Shown in pieces: positions 12,895-20,330 of a stretch of 21,993 bases of DNA. A program made the translations under genes and the position numbers. The DNA is from JBFWMG01 sp050251715 (GTDB lineage Bacteria; Desulfobacterota; Desulfovibrionia; Desulfovibrionales; Desulfovibrionaceae), in NCBI GenBank assembly GCA_050251715.1, contig JBFWMG010000050.1, positions 1-21,993 on the forward strand. Reading direction: 5' to 3'. A model generated the notes under the pieces. That model saw only the letters and a list, made by a program, of their open reading frames with translations. It had not been told where the DNA came from and made no database searches. Numbering within the stretch: the stretch's first letter is position 1; each line of letters starts with the position of its first letter.

Positions 12895-15849
12895 ATGGCG
12901 CAGGTGCATGGCTTTACCCTGGTGAGCGAGCGGGAAATCCCGGAAATCGGCGGCACGGCCCGGATGTGGCGGCACGGCAAGACCGGCGCGCAGCTGCTGT
13001 CCATGTCCTGCGCCGACGAGAACAAGGTCTTTGGCGTGAGTTTCCGCACCCCGCCCGAGGATTCCACGGGCGTGGCGCACATCCTGGAGCATTCCGTGCT
13101 GTGCGGCTCGCGGCGCTATCCGGTCAAGGAGCCCTTCGTGGAACTGCTCAAGGGGTCGCTCAAGACCTTTCTCAACGCCTTCACCTACCCGGACAAGACC
13201 TGCTATCCCGTGGCCAGCACCAATTTGCAGGATTTCTACAACCTCGTCGACGTGTACCTGGACGCGGTCTTCTTTCCCCGCATCAGCGAGGACATCCTGC
13301 GCCAGGAGGGGTGGCACGTGGACATGGCCGACCCCGACGCCGCGCCCGCGTTCAAGGGCGTGGTGTTCAACGAGATGAAGGGCGCCTACTCGTCGCCGGA
13401 CAGCGTGCTGTACGAGACCGCGCAGCACTCCCTGTTCCCGGACACCACCTATGGCGTGGATTCCGGCGGCGACCCGGCCCGCATCCCGGACCTGACCTAT
13501 GCCCGGTTCAAGCGGTTCCATGAGGTCAACTATCATCCGGGCAACGCGCGTTTCTACTTTTACGGCGATGACCCCGAGGACGCGAGGCTGGCCAAGGCCG
13601 ACGCCTATTGCGCGCTGTTCGAGCCGCTGGGGCCGGACGCGCCGTCCACCTCCGTGGGCGTGCAGGCGCGGTTCGACGCGCCCCGCAGGGTGGAGGAGCG
13701 CTACGCCGCCTCGGATTCCGGCGAGGAAGGGGACGGCAACCGCGCCATGTGCGTGGTCAACTGGCTGTTGCCCGAGCCGCTTGACCCGGAGGTGAACTAC
13801 GCCTTCCAGATGCTGGAGCACGTGCTTGCGGGCATGCCCGCCTCGCCGTTGCGCATGGCGCTCATCGAGTCCGGCCTGGGCGAGGACGTGGCGGGCGCGG
13901 GCATGGAGAACGAACTGCGCCAGATGTATTTTTCCGTGGGCCTCAAGGGCATTGCCCTGGACGACGCCGACGCGGTGGAGGCGCTGGTGCTGGACACCCT
14001 GGCCGCCATTGCGGAGCAGGGCGTGCCCGCCCAGGACGTGGAGGCGGCGGTCAACTCCGTGGAGTTCGACCTGCGCGAGAACAACACCGGCAGTTTTCCG
14101 CGCGGGCTGCACGTCATGCTGCGCGCGCTGACCACCTGGCTCTACGACGGTGACCCGCTGGCCATGGTGGCCTTCGAGGCGCCGCTCGCGGCCATCAAGG
14201 CGCGGCTCGCCGCGGGCGAGCCCGTGTTCGAGAACATGATCCGCACCCATCTGCTGGACAACCCGCACCGCACCACCGTGGTGCTGGCGCCCGACGCGGC
14301 GTTGCAGGCGCGGCGCGACGTCGAGGAGGCGGCGCGCCTGGACGCGCTGGTGGGCGGCCTGGACCGGGCTGGCCGCGAGGCGCTGGCCGCGCAGACCGCC
14401 GCGCTCAAGGCCATGCAGGAGGCCGAGGACACGCCCGAGGCGCTGGCCACCATCCCGCGCCTGGGCCTTGCGGACATGGACCGGGAGAACAAGACCATCC
14501 CCCTGGACATCGTGGCCCAGGGCGGGGCGGACGAGGCCATGTTCCTGGCCCACGACATCCCCACGGCGGGCATCGCCTACCTGGATCTGGGGTTTGACCT
14601 GTCGCCGCTGCCCCAGGCGCTCCTGCCGCTCGCGCCGTTGTTTGGCCGGGCGCTGCTGGAGATGGGCACGGACGCGTCGAGCTTCGTGGACCTGTCCATG
14701 CGCATTGCGGCCAAGACCGGCGGCATTGACGCGGACACCATGGCCACGGCGGTGCGCGAGGGCTCCGGCGCGGTGGCGCGGCTGTTTTTGCGCGGCAAGG
14801 CCACGGTGGACAAGGTGGGCGACCTGGCCGACATCCTGCGCGAGGTGCTGCTGGGCGCGGACTTTTCCGACCGCGAGCGGTTTCGCCAGATAGTGCTGGA
14901 GGAAAAGGCGCGGCTGGAGCAGCGGCTGGTGCCCGCCGGGCATCGCGTGGTGGCCGTGCGCCTGGGCGCGCGGTTCTCGCGGGCCGGGTGGGTGGAGGAA
15001 CTGCTGGACGGCGTGGTCCAGTTGCAGGCCGTGCGCGCGCTGGCCAAGCGCGTGGAAAGCGATTTCGACGGCGTGCGCGCCGACCTGGAAACCGTGCGTT
15101 CCCTGGTGCTGCGGCGCGGCGGCGCGGTGTGCAACCTGACCGTGGACCCGGCGTCCCGGGCCGGGGTGGAGGCGCGCCTGGGCGCGCTGCTGGCCGCCCT
15201 GCCAGCCGGTACGTCTCCGGCGGCGGCCTGGGCCGAGGGCGACACGTGGCCCGACCTGGGGCTGGCCGCCCGCGAGGGCTTGGCCATTCCGGCCCAGGTG
15301 AACTATGTGGGCAAGGCCGCCAACATCTACGATCTGGGCTACCGCTACCATGGTTCGGCCGGGGTCATCGCCAAGCATTTGAGCATGGGCTGGCTGTGGG
15401 ACCAGGTGCGGGTGCAGGGCGGGGCGTACGGCGCGTTCTGCCTTTTCGACCGTTTTTCCGGCGAGTTCGCCTTTGTGTCCTACCGCGACCCCAACCTGTC
15501 GCGCACCTTGGGCATATACGACGCCAGCGCCGACTACCTGCGCCGCCTCGCGCTCAAGCGTGAGGAACTCGAATCCGCCATCGTGGGCGCCATCGGGGTC
15601 ATCGATCTCCACCTGCTGCCCGACGCGCGCGGCTACGCCTCCATGACCCGGCTGCTTGCGGGCGACACCGACGCCGTGCGCCAGCACATGCGCGACGAGG
15701 TGCTGGGCACCACACAGGCCGATTTCGCCGCCTTTGGCGAGGTGCTGGGCGGCGTGGCGCGCGAAGGGCGGATCACGGTGCTGGGCAGCCGCGCCGCGCT
15801 CACCGCCGCGGCCATGGAAGAGGGCTGGCAGGTGGCCGACCTGCTGTAG
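12895..15849 (+). CDS. M16C family zinc metallopeptidase (presequence protease / PreP-like)
   Basis: This is a pitrilysin-superfamily peptidase of 984 residues, the size of mitochondrial presequence protease (Cym1/PreP), which degrades short peptides inside a closed two-halved chamber. The inverted zinc motif HILEH is at residues 62-66. The distal Glu ligand is E160 in VVFNEMKGAYSSPDS, as in PreP. Other family blocks are LEHSVLCGSRRYPVKEPF, TFLNAFTYPDKTCYPVASTN and, in the C-terminal half, AKHLSMGWLWDQVRVQGGAY with the Arg/Tyr substrate-binding region. No signal peptide is seen, so it is probably cytoplasmic. The ATG at 12895 is chosen for AAGGAG about 6 nt upstream; upstream in-frame ATGs lack a site. 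panB follows after 112 nt with no U-rich terminator, so the two may be co-transcribed. Confidence 0.93.
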   Translation: MAQVHGFTLVSEREIPEIGGTARMWRHGKTGAQLLSMSCADENKVFGVSFRTPPEDSTGVAHILEHSVLCGSRRYPVKEPFVELLKGSLKTFLNAFTYPDKTCYPVASTNLQDFYNLVDVYLDAVFFPRISEDILRQEGWHVDMADPDAAPAFKGVVFNEMKGAYSSPDSVLYETAQHSLFPDTTYGVDSGGDPARIPDLTYARFKRFHEVNYHPGNARFYFYGDDPEDARLAKADAYCALFEPLGPDAPSTSVGVQARFDAPRRVEERYAASDSGEEGDGNRAMCVVNWLLPEPLDPEVNYAFQMLEHVLAGMPASPLRMALIESGLGEDVAGAGMENELRQMYFSVGLKGIALDDADAVEALVLDTLAAIAEQGVPAQDVEAAVNSVEFDLRENNTGSFPRGLHVMLRALTTWLYDGDPLAMVAFEAPLAAIKARLAAGEPVFENMIRTHLLDNPHRTTVVLAPDAALQARRDVEEAARLDALVGGLDRAGREALAAQTAALKAMQEAEDTPEALATIPRLGLADMDRENKTIPLDIVAQGGADEAMFLAHDIPTAGIAYLDLGFDLSPLPQALLPLAPLFGRALLEMGTDASSFVDLSMRIAAKTGGIDADTMATAVREGSGAVARLFLRGKATVDKVGDLADILREVLLGADFSDRERFRQIVLEEKARLEQRLVPAGHRVVAVRLGARFSRAGWVEELLDGVVQLQAVRALAKRVESDFDGVRADLETVRSLVLRRGGAVCNLTVDPASRAGVEARLGALLAALPAGTSPAAAWAEGDTWPDLGLAAREGLAIPAQVNYVGKAANIYDLGYRYHGSAGVIAKHLSMGWLWDQVRVQGGAYGAFCLFDRFSGEFAFVSYRDPNLSRTLGIYDASADYLRRLALKREELESAIVGAIGVIDLHLLPDARGYASMTRLLAGDTDAVRQHMRDEVLGTTQADFAAFGEVLGGVAREGRITVLGSRAALTAAAMEEGWQVADLL

Positions 15850-15870
15850 CGGGCAAGGGGCAACCGCCCC

Positions 15871-15896
15871 GCCCGCCGTCCGCCAATGCGGCGGGC
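15871..15896 (+). other. GC-rich hairpin between the M16 peptidase gene and panB
   Basis: GCCCGCCG (15871-15878) and CGGCGGGC (15889-15896) form an 8-bp stem with a 10-nt loop. It has no U-tract. A shorter GGGGC/GCCCC stem sits just before it (about 15857-15870). It may slow polymerase or stabilise mRNA ends, but a terminator is not supported. Confidence 0.4.
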
Positions 15897-15961
15897 GGCG
15901 CATCCGGCAACTGAAAACCATCGGCGGGCGCACGGCGCGCGCCGGTCCGGGAGAAGACGCC

Positions 15962-16843
15962 ATGCAAAAGAACATTACCGTGCCGCTGGTCAAGGCGGCC
16001 AAGGGACAGCGCAAGCTGTCCATGCTCACGGCCTACGACTACCCCTCGGCCCTGCTGGTGGACCAGAGCGGCGTGGACATGGTGCTGGTGGGCGACTCCC
16101 TGGCCATGGTCGTGCTGGGCCACGAGGACACCCTGTCCGTGACCATGGACGAGATGCTGCACCACTGCAAGGCGGCGCGGCGCGGCGTGTCGCGGGCGCT
16201 CCTGGTGGCGGACATGCCGTTCATGTCCTATGAGATCGGGGGCGACGTGGGCGTGGCCCAGGCCGTGGCCAACGCGGGCCGCTTTTTCAAGGAGGCGGGC
16301 GTACGCGCGGTCAAGGTCGAGGGCGCGGCGGGCGTGCTGCCGCAGGTGCGGGCCATGGTGGGCGCGGGCATGCCGGTCATGGGCCATGTGGGTCTCACGC
16401 CCCAGCGCGTGGCCGAGTTCGGCGGCTTCAAGGTGCAGGGCAAGACCGCCGCGGCGGCGGAAAAGATCATCGCCGACGCCGTGAGCCTGGACGAGGCGGG
16501 CTGCTTCGCCATGGTGCTGGAGGCCATCCCCTCGCCCATCGCGGCGGAAATCACCCGCCGCGTCAGCATCCCCACCATCGGCATCGGCGCGGGGCCGGAT
16601 TGCGACGGCCAGGTGCTGGTCTTCCACGACATCCTGGGGCTCTACGACCGCTTCGTGCCCAAATTCGTCAAACAGTACGCCACGCTGGCCAAGGATGTGC
16701 GCGACGCCTGCGTGCGGTATCGCGAGGCGGTGGAGGCTGGGGAGTTTCCCGGACCGGAGCACTCCTTTGCCATGGCCCCGGCCCCGGAGATGGGGGAAGG
16801 CAAGGATCTGAAACTGTACGGCGGGGAAAAAAAGAGCGAATAA
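15962..16843 (+). CDS. panB: 3-methyl-2-oxobutanoate (ketopantoate) hydroxymethyltransferase
   Basis: PanB transfers a hydroxymethyl group from methylenetetrahydrofolate to 2-oxoisovalerate, the first step to pantothenate and CoA. The 293-residue product is a TIM-barrel enzyme. The metal ligands D45 (LVGDSLAMVVLGH) and D84 (VADMPFMSY) are at the same numbers as in E. coli PanB, and E187 in VLEAIP aligns with its catalytic Glu. VKVEGA, GHVGLTPQ and the GIGAGPDCDGQVLVFHDILG block are also diagnostic. The C-terminus is about 25 residues longer than in E. coli and ends in a Lys/Glu-rich tail across an A7 run. The ATG at 15962 has GGGAG at about 8 nt. No panC or panD is next to it. Confidence 0.97.
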   Translation: MQKNITVPLVKAAKGQRKLSMLTAYDYPSALLVDQSGVDMVLVGDSLAMVVLGHEDTLSVTMDEMLHHCKAARRGVSRALLVADMPFMSYEIGGDVGVAQAVANAGRFFKEAGVRAVKVEGAAGVLPQVRAMVGAGMPVMGHVGLTPQRVAEFGGFKVQGKTAAAAEKIIADAVSLDEAGCFAMVLEAIPSPIAAEITRRVSIPTIGIGAGPDCDGQVLVFHDILGLYDRFVPKFVKQYATLAKDVRDACVRYREAVEAGEFPGPEHSFAMAPAPEMGEGKDLKLYGGEKKSE

Positions 16844-16945
16844 GGGGCAATTGAGAATGGGCGGAAAGCGGCTGGCGCCAATTGAAGCCCGCGCACATTG
16901 CCCGTGGACGCAATTCCCTTGCGGGTTGAAAACATACGGCCAAGG

Positions 16946-16967
16946 GTGTAGGGCTTTTCGCATACAC
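16946..16967 (+). promoter_or_regulatory. Dyad GTGTA-N12-TACAC upstream of fur
   Basis: GTGTA (16946-16950) and TACAC (16963-16967) are inverted repeats 12 nt apart, about 27 nt before the preferred fur ATG. TTGAAA at 16926-16931 could be a -35 element, but no good -10 lies at the right distance. It does not resemble a classical Fur box, so assignment as an operator is speculative. Confidence 0.25.
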
Positions 16968-16993
16968 TCTCTTTGAAAATGGGGCGGGCCGCC

Positions 16994-17422
16994 ATGCACG
17001 AAGCGCAGACACTCTTCCACGACTATCTGGTCACGAACAAGCTCAAGGTCACCCCGCAGCGCAAGCGGATTCTTGAGGTGTTCCTCCGGTCCGAAGGCCA
17101 TTTCTCCGCCGAGGATCTGTACCATCGCGTGCGCAAGAAGGATCCGTCCGTGGGGCAGGCCACGGTGTACCGCACGCTCAAGATCCTGCACGACTGCGGC
17201 ATTGCGCGCGAAGTCCATTTTGGCGACGGCGTGGCCCGCTATGAACACATGATCGGCCACGAGCACCACGACCACCTCATCTGCGACGCCTGCGGCAAGA
17301 ACCTCGAGGTCGTGGATCCCGAGATCGAGGTCTTGCAGGAACGCCTGGCCAAAAAGCACGGTTTTACCCTCACGGGGCACCGCATGTACCTCTACGGCCT
17401 GTGCCCCGACTGCCAGAAATAG
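16994..17422 (+). CDS. fur: Ferric uptake regulator (Fur family)
   Basis: This is a metal-dependent repressor of 142 residues, close to E. coli Fur (148). An N-terminal winged helix (KVTPQRKRILEVF, then GHFSAEDLYHRVRKKDPSVG and ATVYRTLKILHDCGI) is followed by the dimerisation domain. The metal motif HEHHDH is at residues 89-94, with CxxC pairs C97/C100 and C137/C140. The C-terminal KHGFTLTGHRMYLYGLCPDC closely follows the E. coli Fur pattern, so Fur is favoured over Zur or PerR. The ATG at 16994 gives the family-typical N-terminus; an ATG at 16979 and a TTG at 16973 are in-frame alternatives, and none has a strong ribosome site. It lies 150 nt after panB and ends in a strong terminator. Confidence 0.93.
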   Translation: MHEAQTLFHDYLVTNKLKVTPQRKRILEVFLRSEGHFSAEDLYHRVRKKDPSVGQATVYRTLKILHDCGIAREVHFGDGVARYEHMIGHEHHDHLICDACGKNLEVVDPEIEVLQERLAKKHGFTLTGHRMYLYGLCPDCQK

Positions 17423-17447
17423 CCGCTTTTGCCCCATACGCCTTGCC

Positions 17448-17485
17448 GCCGCCCGCGCCGCCCTGCCGCGCGGGCGGCTTTTTTT
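17448..17485 (+). terminator. Intrinsic terminator after fur
   Basis: GCCGCCCGCG (17448-17457) and CGCGGGCGGC (17469-17478) form a perfect 10-bp stem with an 11-nt loop, followed by seven T (17479-17485). It begins 26 nt after the fur stop. Confidence 0.95.
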
Positions 17486-17495
17486 CGGCCGGGCC

Positions 17496-17541
17496 ATGCC
17501 GCCGTTGGCGGCATCCGCCCTGCCGGGCGGGGGGAGGGGGG
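17496..17541. other. Hairpin and G-run motif between convergent fur and sirtuin genes
   Basis: ATGCCGCC (17496-17503) and GGCGGCAT (17507-17514) form an 8-bp stem with a GTT loop. Next, GGG-C-GGGGGG-A-GGGGGG (17525-17541) on the plus strand has enough G-runs for a quadruplex. On the minus strand this is downstream of the sirtuin stop. No U-tract terminator for the sirtuin is seen. Confidence 0.45.
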
Positions 17542-17588
17542 TTGCGCTGCAATGGCCGCCAGGCATGGCATCCTGCGGCGCGGGCGGG

Positions 17589-18431
17589 TCAGGGCTTGTC
17601 GGTGGACACCAGGCGGTGCAGCACGTCCGCCGCCTTGCCGGACAGCACAAAATCCGCCTGGGCGGTCAGGGGAGTGGGGTCGGTGTTGATCTCCACCACC
17701 ACGGCTCCGGCGGCCTTGGCCTCCCGGGGCAGGGTCGCCGCGGGGTGCACCTGGGCGGCGGTGCCCACCACCAGCAGCACATGGCAGCGGGAGACCGCGC
17801 CCATGGCGCGCATGAGCACGTCGGGATCAAGGGGTTCGCCGAACCACACCACGTCGGGCCGCACCAGCGCGCCGCAGTGGCGGCACGAGGGCAGGGCGTC
17901 CAGATCCGGGGACCGGTCCTCGTAGCGCGCGCAGCAGGTGGGGCAGCGCATGCGCCAGATGTTGCCGTGCAGTTCGATGACGTTGCGGCTGCCCGCCGCC
18001 TGATGCAGGCCGTCCACGTTTTGGGTGATGCAGGCGCATTCCGGGATGTGCTCCTCGAGCCTGGCAATGGCCTCGTGGGCCGCATTGCAGGTGCAGCGCG
18101 CCAGCAGCCGCCTGCGCCAGTGGTAGAATCCCCACACCGCACCCGGTTCGAGGGCAAAGGCCTGGGGCGTGGCCAGCTCTTCGGGCCTGCGGTTGCGCCA
18201 CAGGCCGCCCGTGCCGCGAAAGGTGGGCACCCCCGAGGCGGCGGACACGCCCGCACCCGTCAGGACGACAACGCGGCGGGCGGTATACAGTGCCCCGCGT
18301 ACAGCGGCAATGGCGGATTCCCTGCGTTCTTCGTCGTCGCGTGTGTCGTCTTCTATGTCGTCTTTGTCGAGCACCGGAATGTCGTCGTTGACGTCGCCAT
18401 CAACGCCGTCCGGAGGAGGGAGGGTGGTCAT
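17589..18431 (-). CDS. cobB: NAD-dependent protein deacylase (sirtuin, CobB-like, class III features)
   Basis: This sirtuin removes acyl groups from lysines using NAD+. The product is 280 residues. The Rossmann motif GAGVSAASGVPTFRG is at 59-73, TQNVDGLH at 136-143, and the catalytic His155 in VIELHGN. The zinc ligands are C163/C166 and C183/C186. FYHWRRR gives Tyr103-x-x-Arg106, the pair that binds succinyl or malonyl lysine in SIRT5 and E. coli CobB, so desuccinylase activity is likely. An unusual acidic N-terminal extension of about 45 residues (Asp/Glu-rich at 12-36) precedes the fold. No start codon close to the usual N-terminus exists. The ATG at 18431 has AGGGA at about 8 nt, overlapping the stop of the upstream binding-protein gene, which suggests coupled translation. 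Confidence 0.94.
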   Translation of the reverse strand: MTTLPPPDGVDGDVNDDIPVLDKDDIEDDTRDDEERRESAIAAVRGALYTARRVVVLTGAGVSAASGVPTFRGTGGLWRNRRPEELATPQAFALEPGAVWGFYHWRRRLLARCTCNAAHEAIARLEEHIPECACITQNVDGLHQAAGSRNVIELHGNIWRMRCPTCCARYEDRSPDLDALPSCRHCGALVRPDVVWFGEPLDPDVLMRAMGAVSRCHVLLVVGTAAQVHPAATLPREAKAAGAVVVEINTDPTPLTAQADFVLSGKAADVLHRLVSTDKP

Positions 18432-18441
18432 GTGCGCGTCC

Positions 18442-19176
18442 CTACCACTGCCACGATTCGTGGATGCGGGCCAGGCTGCCGTCGAGCAGCATGTCCGCGT
18501 ATGCCTGCCGCCAACGGGTGACCACCGCCTCATCCGTGGCCATGGAAAAGGCGATGTGCAGGGAAATGGTCATGAAGGGAAGGACCGGCCTGACCTGTTC
18601 GGGGTCAATGCCCTCGCGCGCGGCAATGACGCGCAGGGTGTTCTCGCTGGAGGCCATGGCGTCCACCCTGCCGCGCAGGAGCTTTTTGAGCACTATCCCC
18701 TCGTCATTGGACACGTCGAGATTGTCGAAGCCTTGCGTCCGCAGGAATTGCTCGCGCACGTCGTCGCGGTATACGCCTATCTTGCCCAGGTTCTTGGCGT
18801 CGTCCAGCGAGAGCAGCGGCACGGCGTCGTCCTTGCGCATATACAGGGCGGAGGAAAATTTGGTCAGCGGCCCCACCCACTGGAACAACGGTTCGCGCTC
18901 CAACGTGCGGCTGGTGGAAAACAGCGCCACGTCGGGCTGCTCCAGCGCCATCTTGTACCCCCGCGCCCACGGCATCATGAGGATTTCGCCCTGCTCGCCG
19001 GTGCGGCGCATGATCTCCCGCACAATGTCCACGCACTCGCCTGTCAGCGTGCCGTTGGCCATGTAGTTGAAGGGCGGCAGGTCTTCCGTGATGACCCGCA
19101 ACCCCTCGGCCCGGGCGAAAAAGGGCGCGCCCAGCGCCAAAAGGACAGCCAGCGGGATCACACGTATCCAGTGCAC
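18442..19176 (-). CDS. Periplasmic solute-binding protein, family 3 (PBP type 2 fold)
   Basis: The product is a 244-residue exported binding protein of the amino-acid-type (SBP_bac_3) family. A signal peptide is clear: basic HWIR, hydrophobic VIPLAVLLALGAPFF, and an ARA cleavage site near residue 22. The mature protein starts LRVITEDLPPFNYMANGTLTG and continues with GKIGVYRDD, LLRGRVDAMASSENTLR and a C-terminal YADMLLDGSLARIHESW, all typical of the family. No permease or ATPase gene is nearby, so it is an orphan and may serve a distant transporter or a signalling protein. The start is GTG at 19176 with a GGGGGG tract about 5 nt upstream; an in-frame GTG at 19272 would bury the signal peptide. 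It ends 10 nt before the sirtuin ATG. Confidence 0.88.
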   Translation of the reverse strand: MHWIRVIPLAVLLALGAPFFARAEGLRVITEDLPPFNYMANGTLTGECVDIVREIMRRTGEQGEILMMPWARGYKMALEQPDVALFSTSRTLEREPLFQWVGPLTKFSSALYMRKDDAVPLLSLDDAKNLGKIGVYRDDVREQFLRTQGFDNLDVSNDEGIVLKKLLRGRVDAMASSENTLRVIAAREGIDPEQVRPVLPFMTISLHIAFSMATDEAVVTRWRQAYADMLLDGSLARIHESWQW

Positions 19177-19278
19177 AATTGCCCCCCTTTCCCTTGTCCC
19201 GCCCCAGTGCGTGAGGTTCGGGCACGGCTCCCACGGCGGTGCGGGCGTGTGGCCCAAGGCGGCACCTGTCACAAGATA

Positions 19279-20145
19279 TCAGGCTGGCGGCTTCAGGTCC
19301 AGCGTGGCCAGCAGTGACGCCACCGCGTCCATGTATCGCCGTTCGCCCCGCAGGAATATGTCGTTGTGCCCCGCGTGCCGTACGACGCACAGCGTCTTGC
19401 GGGCCGCCGGACAGGCGTCGAACAGGATGCGGGCGTTGTCCACGGGCAACAGGTCGTCGTCCTCGCCGTGGAGCAGCAGCAGCGGCCTCTGCCAGGTGGC
19501 GATCTTTTCCACGTTGCCGTACCCGTCCGCCTCGGTCAGCCCCAGGCGCGCCGGACTCATGCCGAACAGTTTGAGCAGCGGCAGGGAGTAGGCCAGCGCG
19601 CTTTCCAGGATAAGCCCGGCCAGCGCGCCGGGGTGGGCCGCCGCCAGTTCCAGCGCGCTGACGCTGCCCAGCGACCGGCCCATGGCCACCAGCGGCCCGG
19701 TGTGGCCCGCATGGGCCAGCCATTGCCGCGTGAACGCCAGCGCCTCGTGGCAGTCGGCCAGCATGGCCGCGTTGGTGGGGGTGCCCGTGGAATCGCCATA
19801 GCCGCGATAGCCCACGGCCAGCAGGTTTGCGCCCACGGCCGCGAACCGGGCCGCCACGTCGTCGTAGTCGCCCACGGTCTCGCCGTTGCCGTGGAAAAAG
19901 AGGATGTTCGGCCCGGCGGGGTGCGGCGCGTGAAATCGTCCGGCGATCTCGGCGCACTCCGCCGCCTTTTGGGCCTGGTCCGCGTCCGTATGGCTTGCGC
20001 CCGTCGGGTTTGTTCCCACCGGGATGCGCACCAGATGCGCGTGGGGCGACGCGGGCGGTCCCCATTCCGGGCGCGGGTGGAACACGATGCGCAGGATTTC
20101 GGGCCGGTCGAGCCTGCCGTAGTCGCGGTCGAAACGTGCGGCCAT
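19279..20145 (-). CDS. Alpha/beta hydrolase family protein
   Basis: The product is a 288-residue alpha/beta hydrolase of unknown substrate. The strand-turn NILFFHGNGE is at about 80-89 (oxyanion region). The nucleophile elbow AMGRSLGS has Ser158, the acid is Asp229 or Asp231 in LLLHGEDDDLLPV, and the base is His260 in RHAGHNDIF. VGYRGYGDSTGTPT is typical of the peptidase/BAAT/thioesterase-like cytosolic hydrolases (ABHD13/YfhR-type). There is no signal peptide or lipobox, so it is probably cytoplasmic. The ATG at 20145 has a very good AGGAGG at 6 nt; an in-frame upstream start at 20166 lacks one. It is followed after about 100 nt by the binding-protein gene on the same strand and is divergent from the DUF4139 gene. 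Confidence 0.88.
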   Translation of the reverse strand: MAARFDRDYGRLDRPEILRIVFHPRPEWGPPASPHAHLVRIPVGTNPTGASHTDADQAQKAAECAEIAGRFHAPHPAGPNILFFHGNGETVGDYDDVAARFAAVGANLLAVGYRGYGDSTGTPTNAAMLADCHEALAFTRQWLAHAGHTGPLVAMGRSLGSVSALELAAAHPGALAGLILESALAYSLPLLKLFGMSPARLGLTEADGYGNVEKIATWQRPLLLLHGEDDDLLPVDNARILFDACPAARKTLCVVRHAGHNDIFLRGERRYMDAVASLLATLDLKPPA

Positions 20146-20180
20146 CAAAGCCTCCTGAGGAAACACTGCCTCATTTCCCT

Positions 20181-20206
20181 GTCATACAAGCCCGCGCCGC
20201 TGTCAA
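20181..20206 (-). promoter_or_regulatory. Possible promoter of the alpha/beta hydrolase gene
   Basis: A perfect TTGACA (20206-20201) is followed by TATGAC (20186-20181) on the minus strand, but the spacing is only 14 nt, short for sigma-70. The same two hexamers occur 18 nt apart before the EF-G-like gene. Confidence 0.25.
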
Positions 20207-20255
20207 CACGGGCACGCCCCGCACGCGGCGGCCATGGCTTTCTCACTGCGGCGCC

Positions 20256-20284
20256 TTTCGCCCGGCAGCGGATTCCTGTATAAG
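20256..20284 (+). promoter_or_regulatory. Possible promoter of the DUF4139 gene
   Basis: TATAAG (20279-20284, 5/6 to TATAAT) is preceded at 17 nt by a weak TTCGCC (20256-20261). It lies about 45 nt before the ATG. Confidence 0.35.
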
Positions 20285-20330
20285 GGATGTGCCTCGACCC
20301 GGGGCGCACCACGACACAGGAGCCGCAGCC

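Noticed and set aside
12571..16029. A 1152-codon open frame on the minus strand opposite the M16 peptidase and panB
   Set aside because: It mirrors the real plus-strand gene, which has zinc motifs, a ribosome site and family similarity. The antisense frame is open because of GC-rich third positions, and its composition (His, Arg, Gly, Gln rich) is typical of such shadows.
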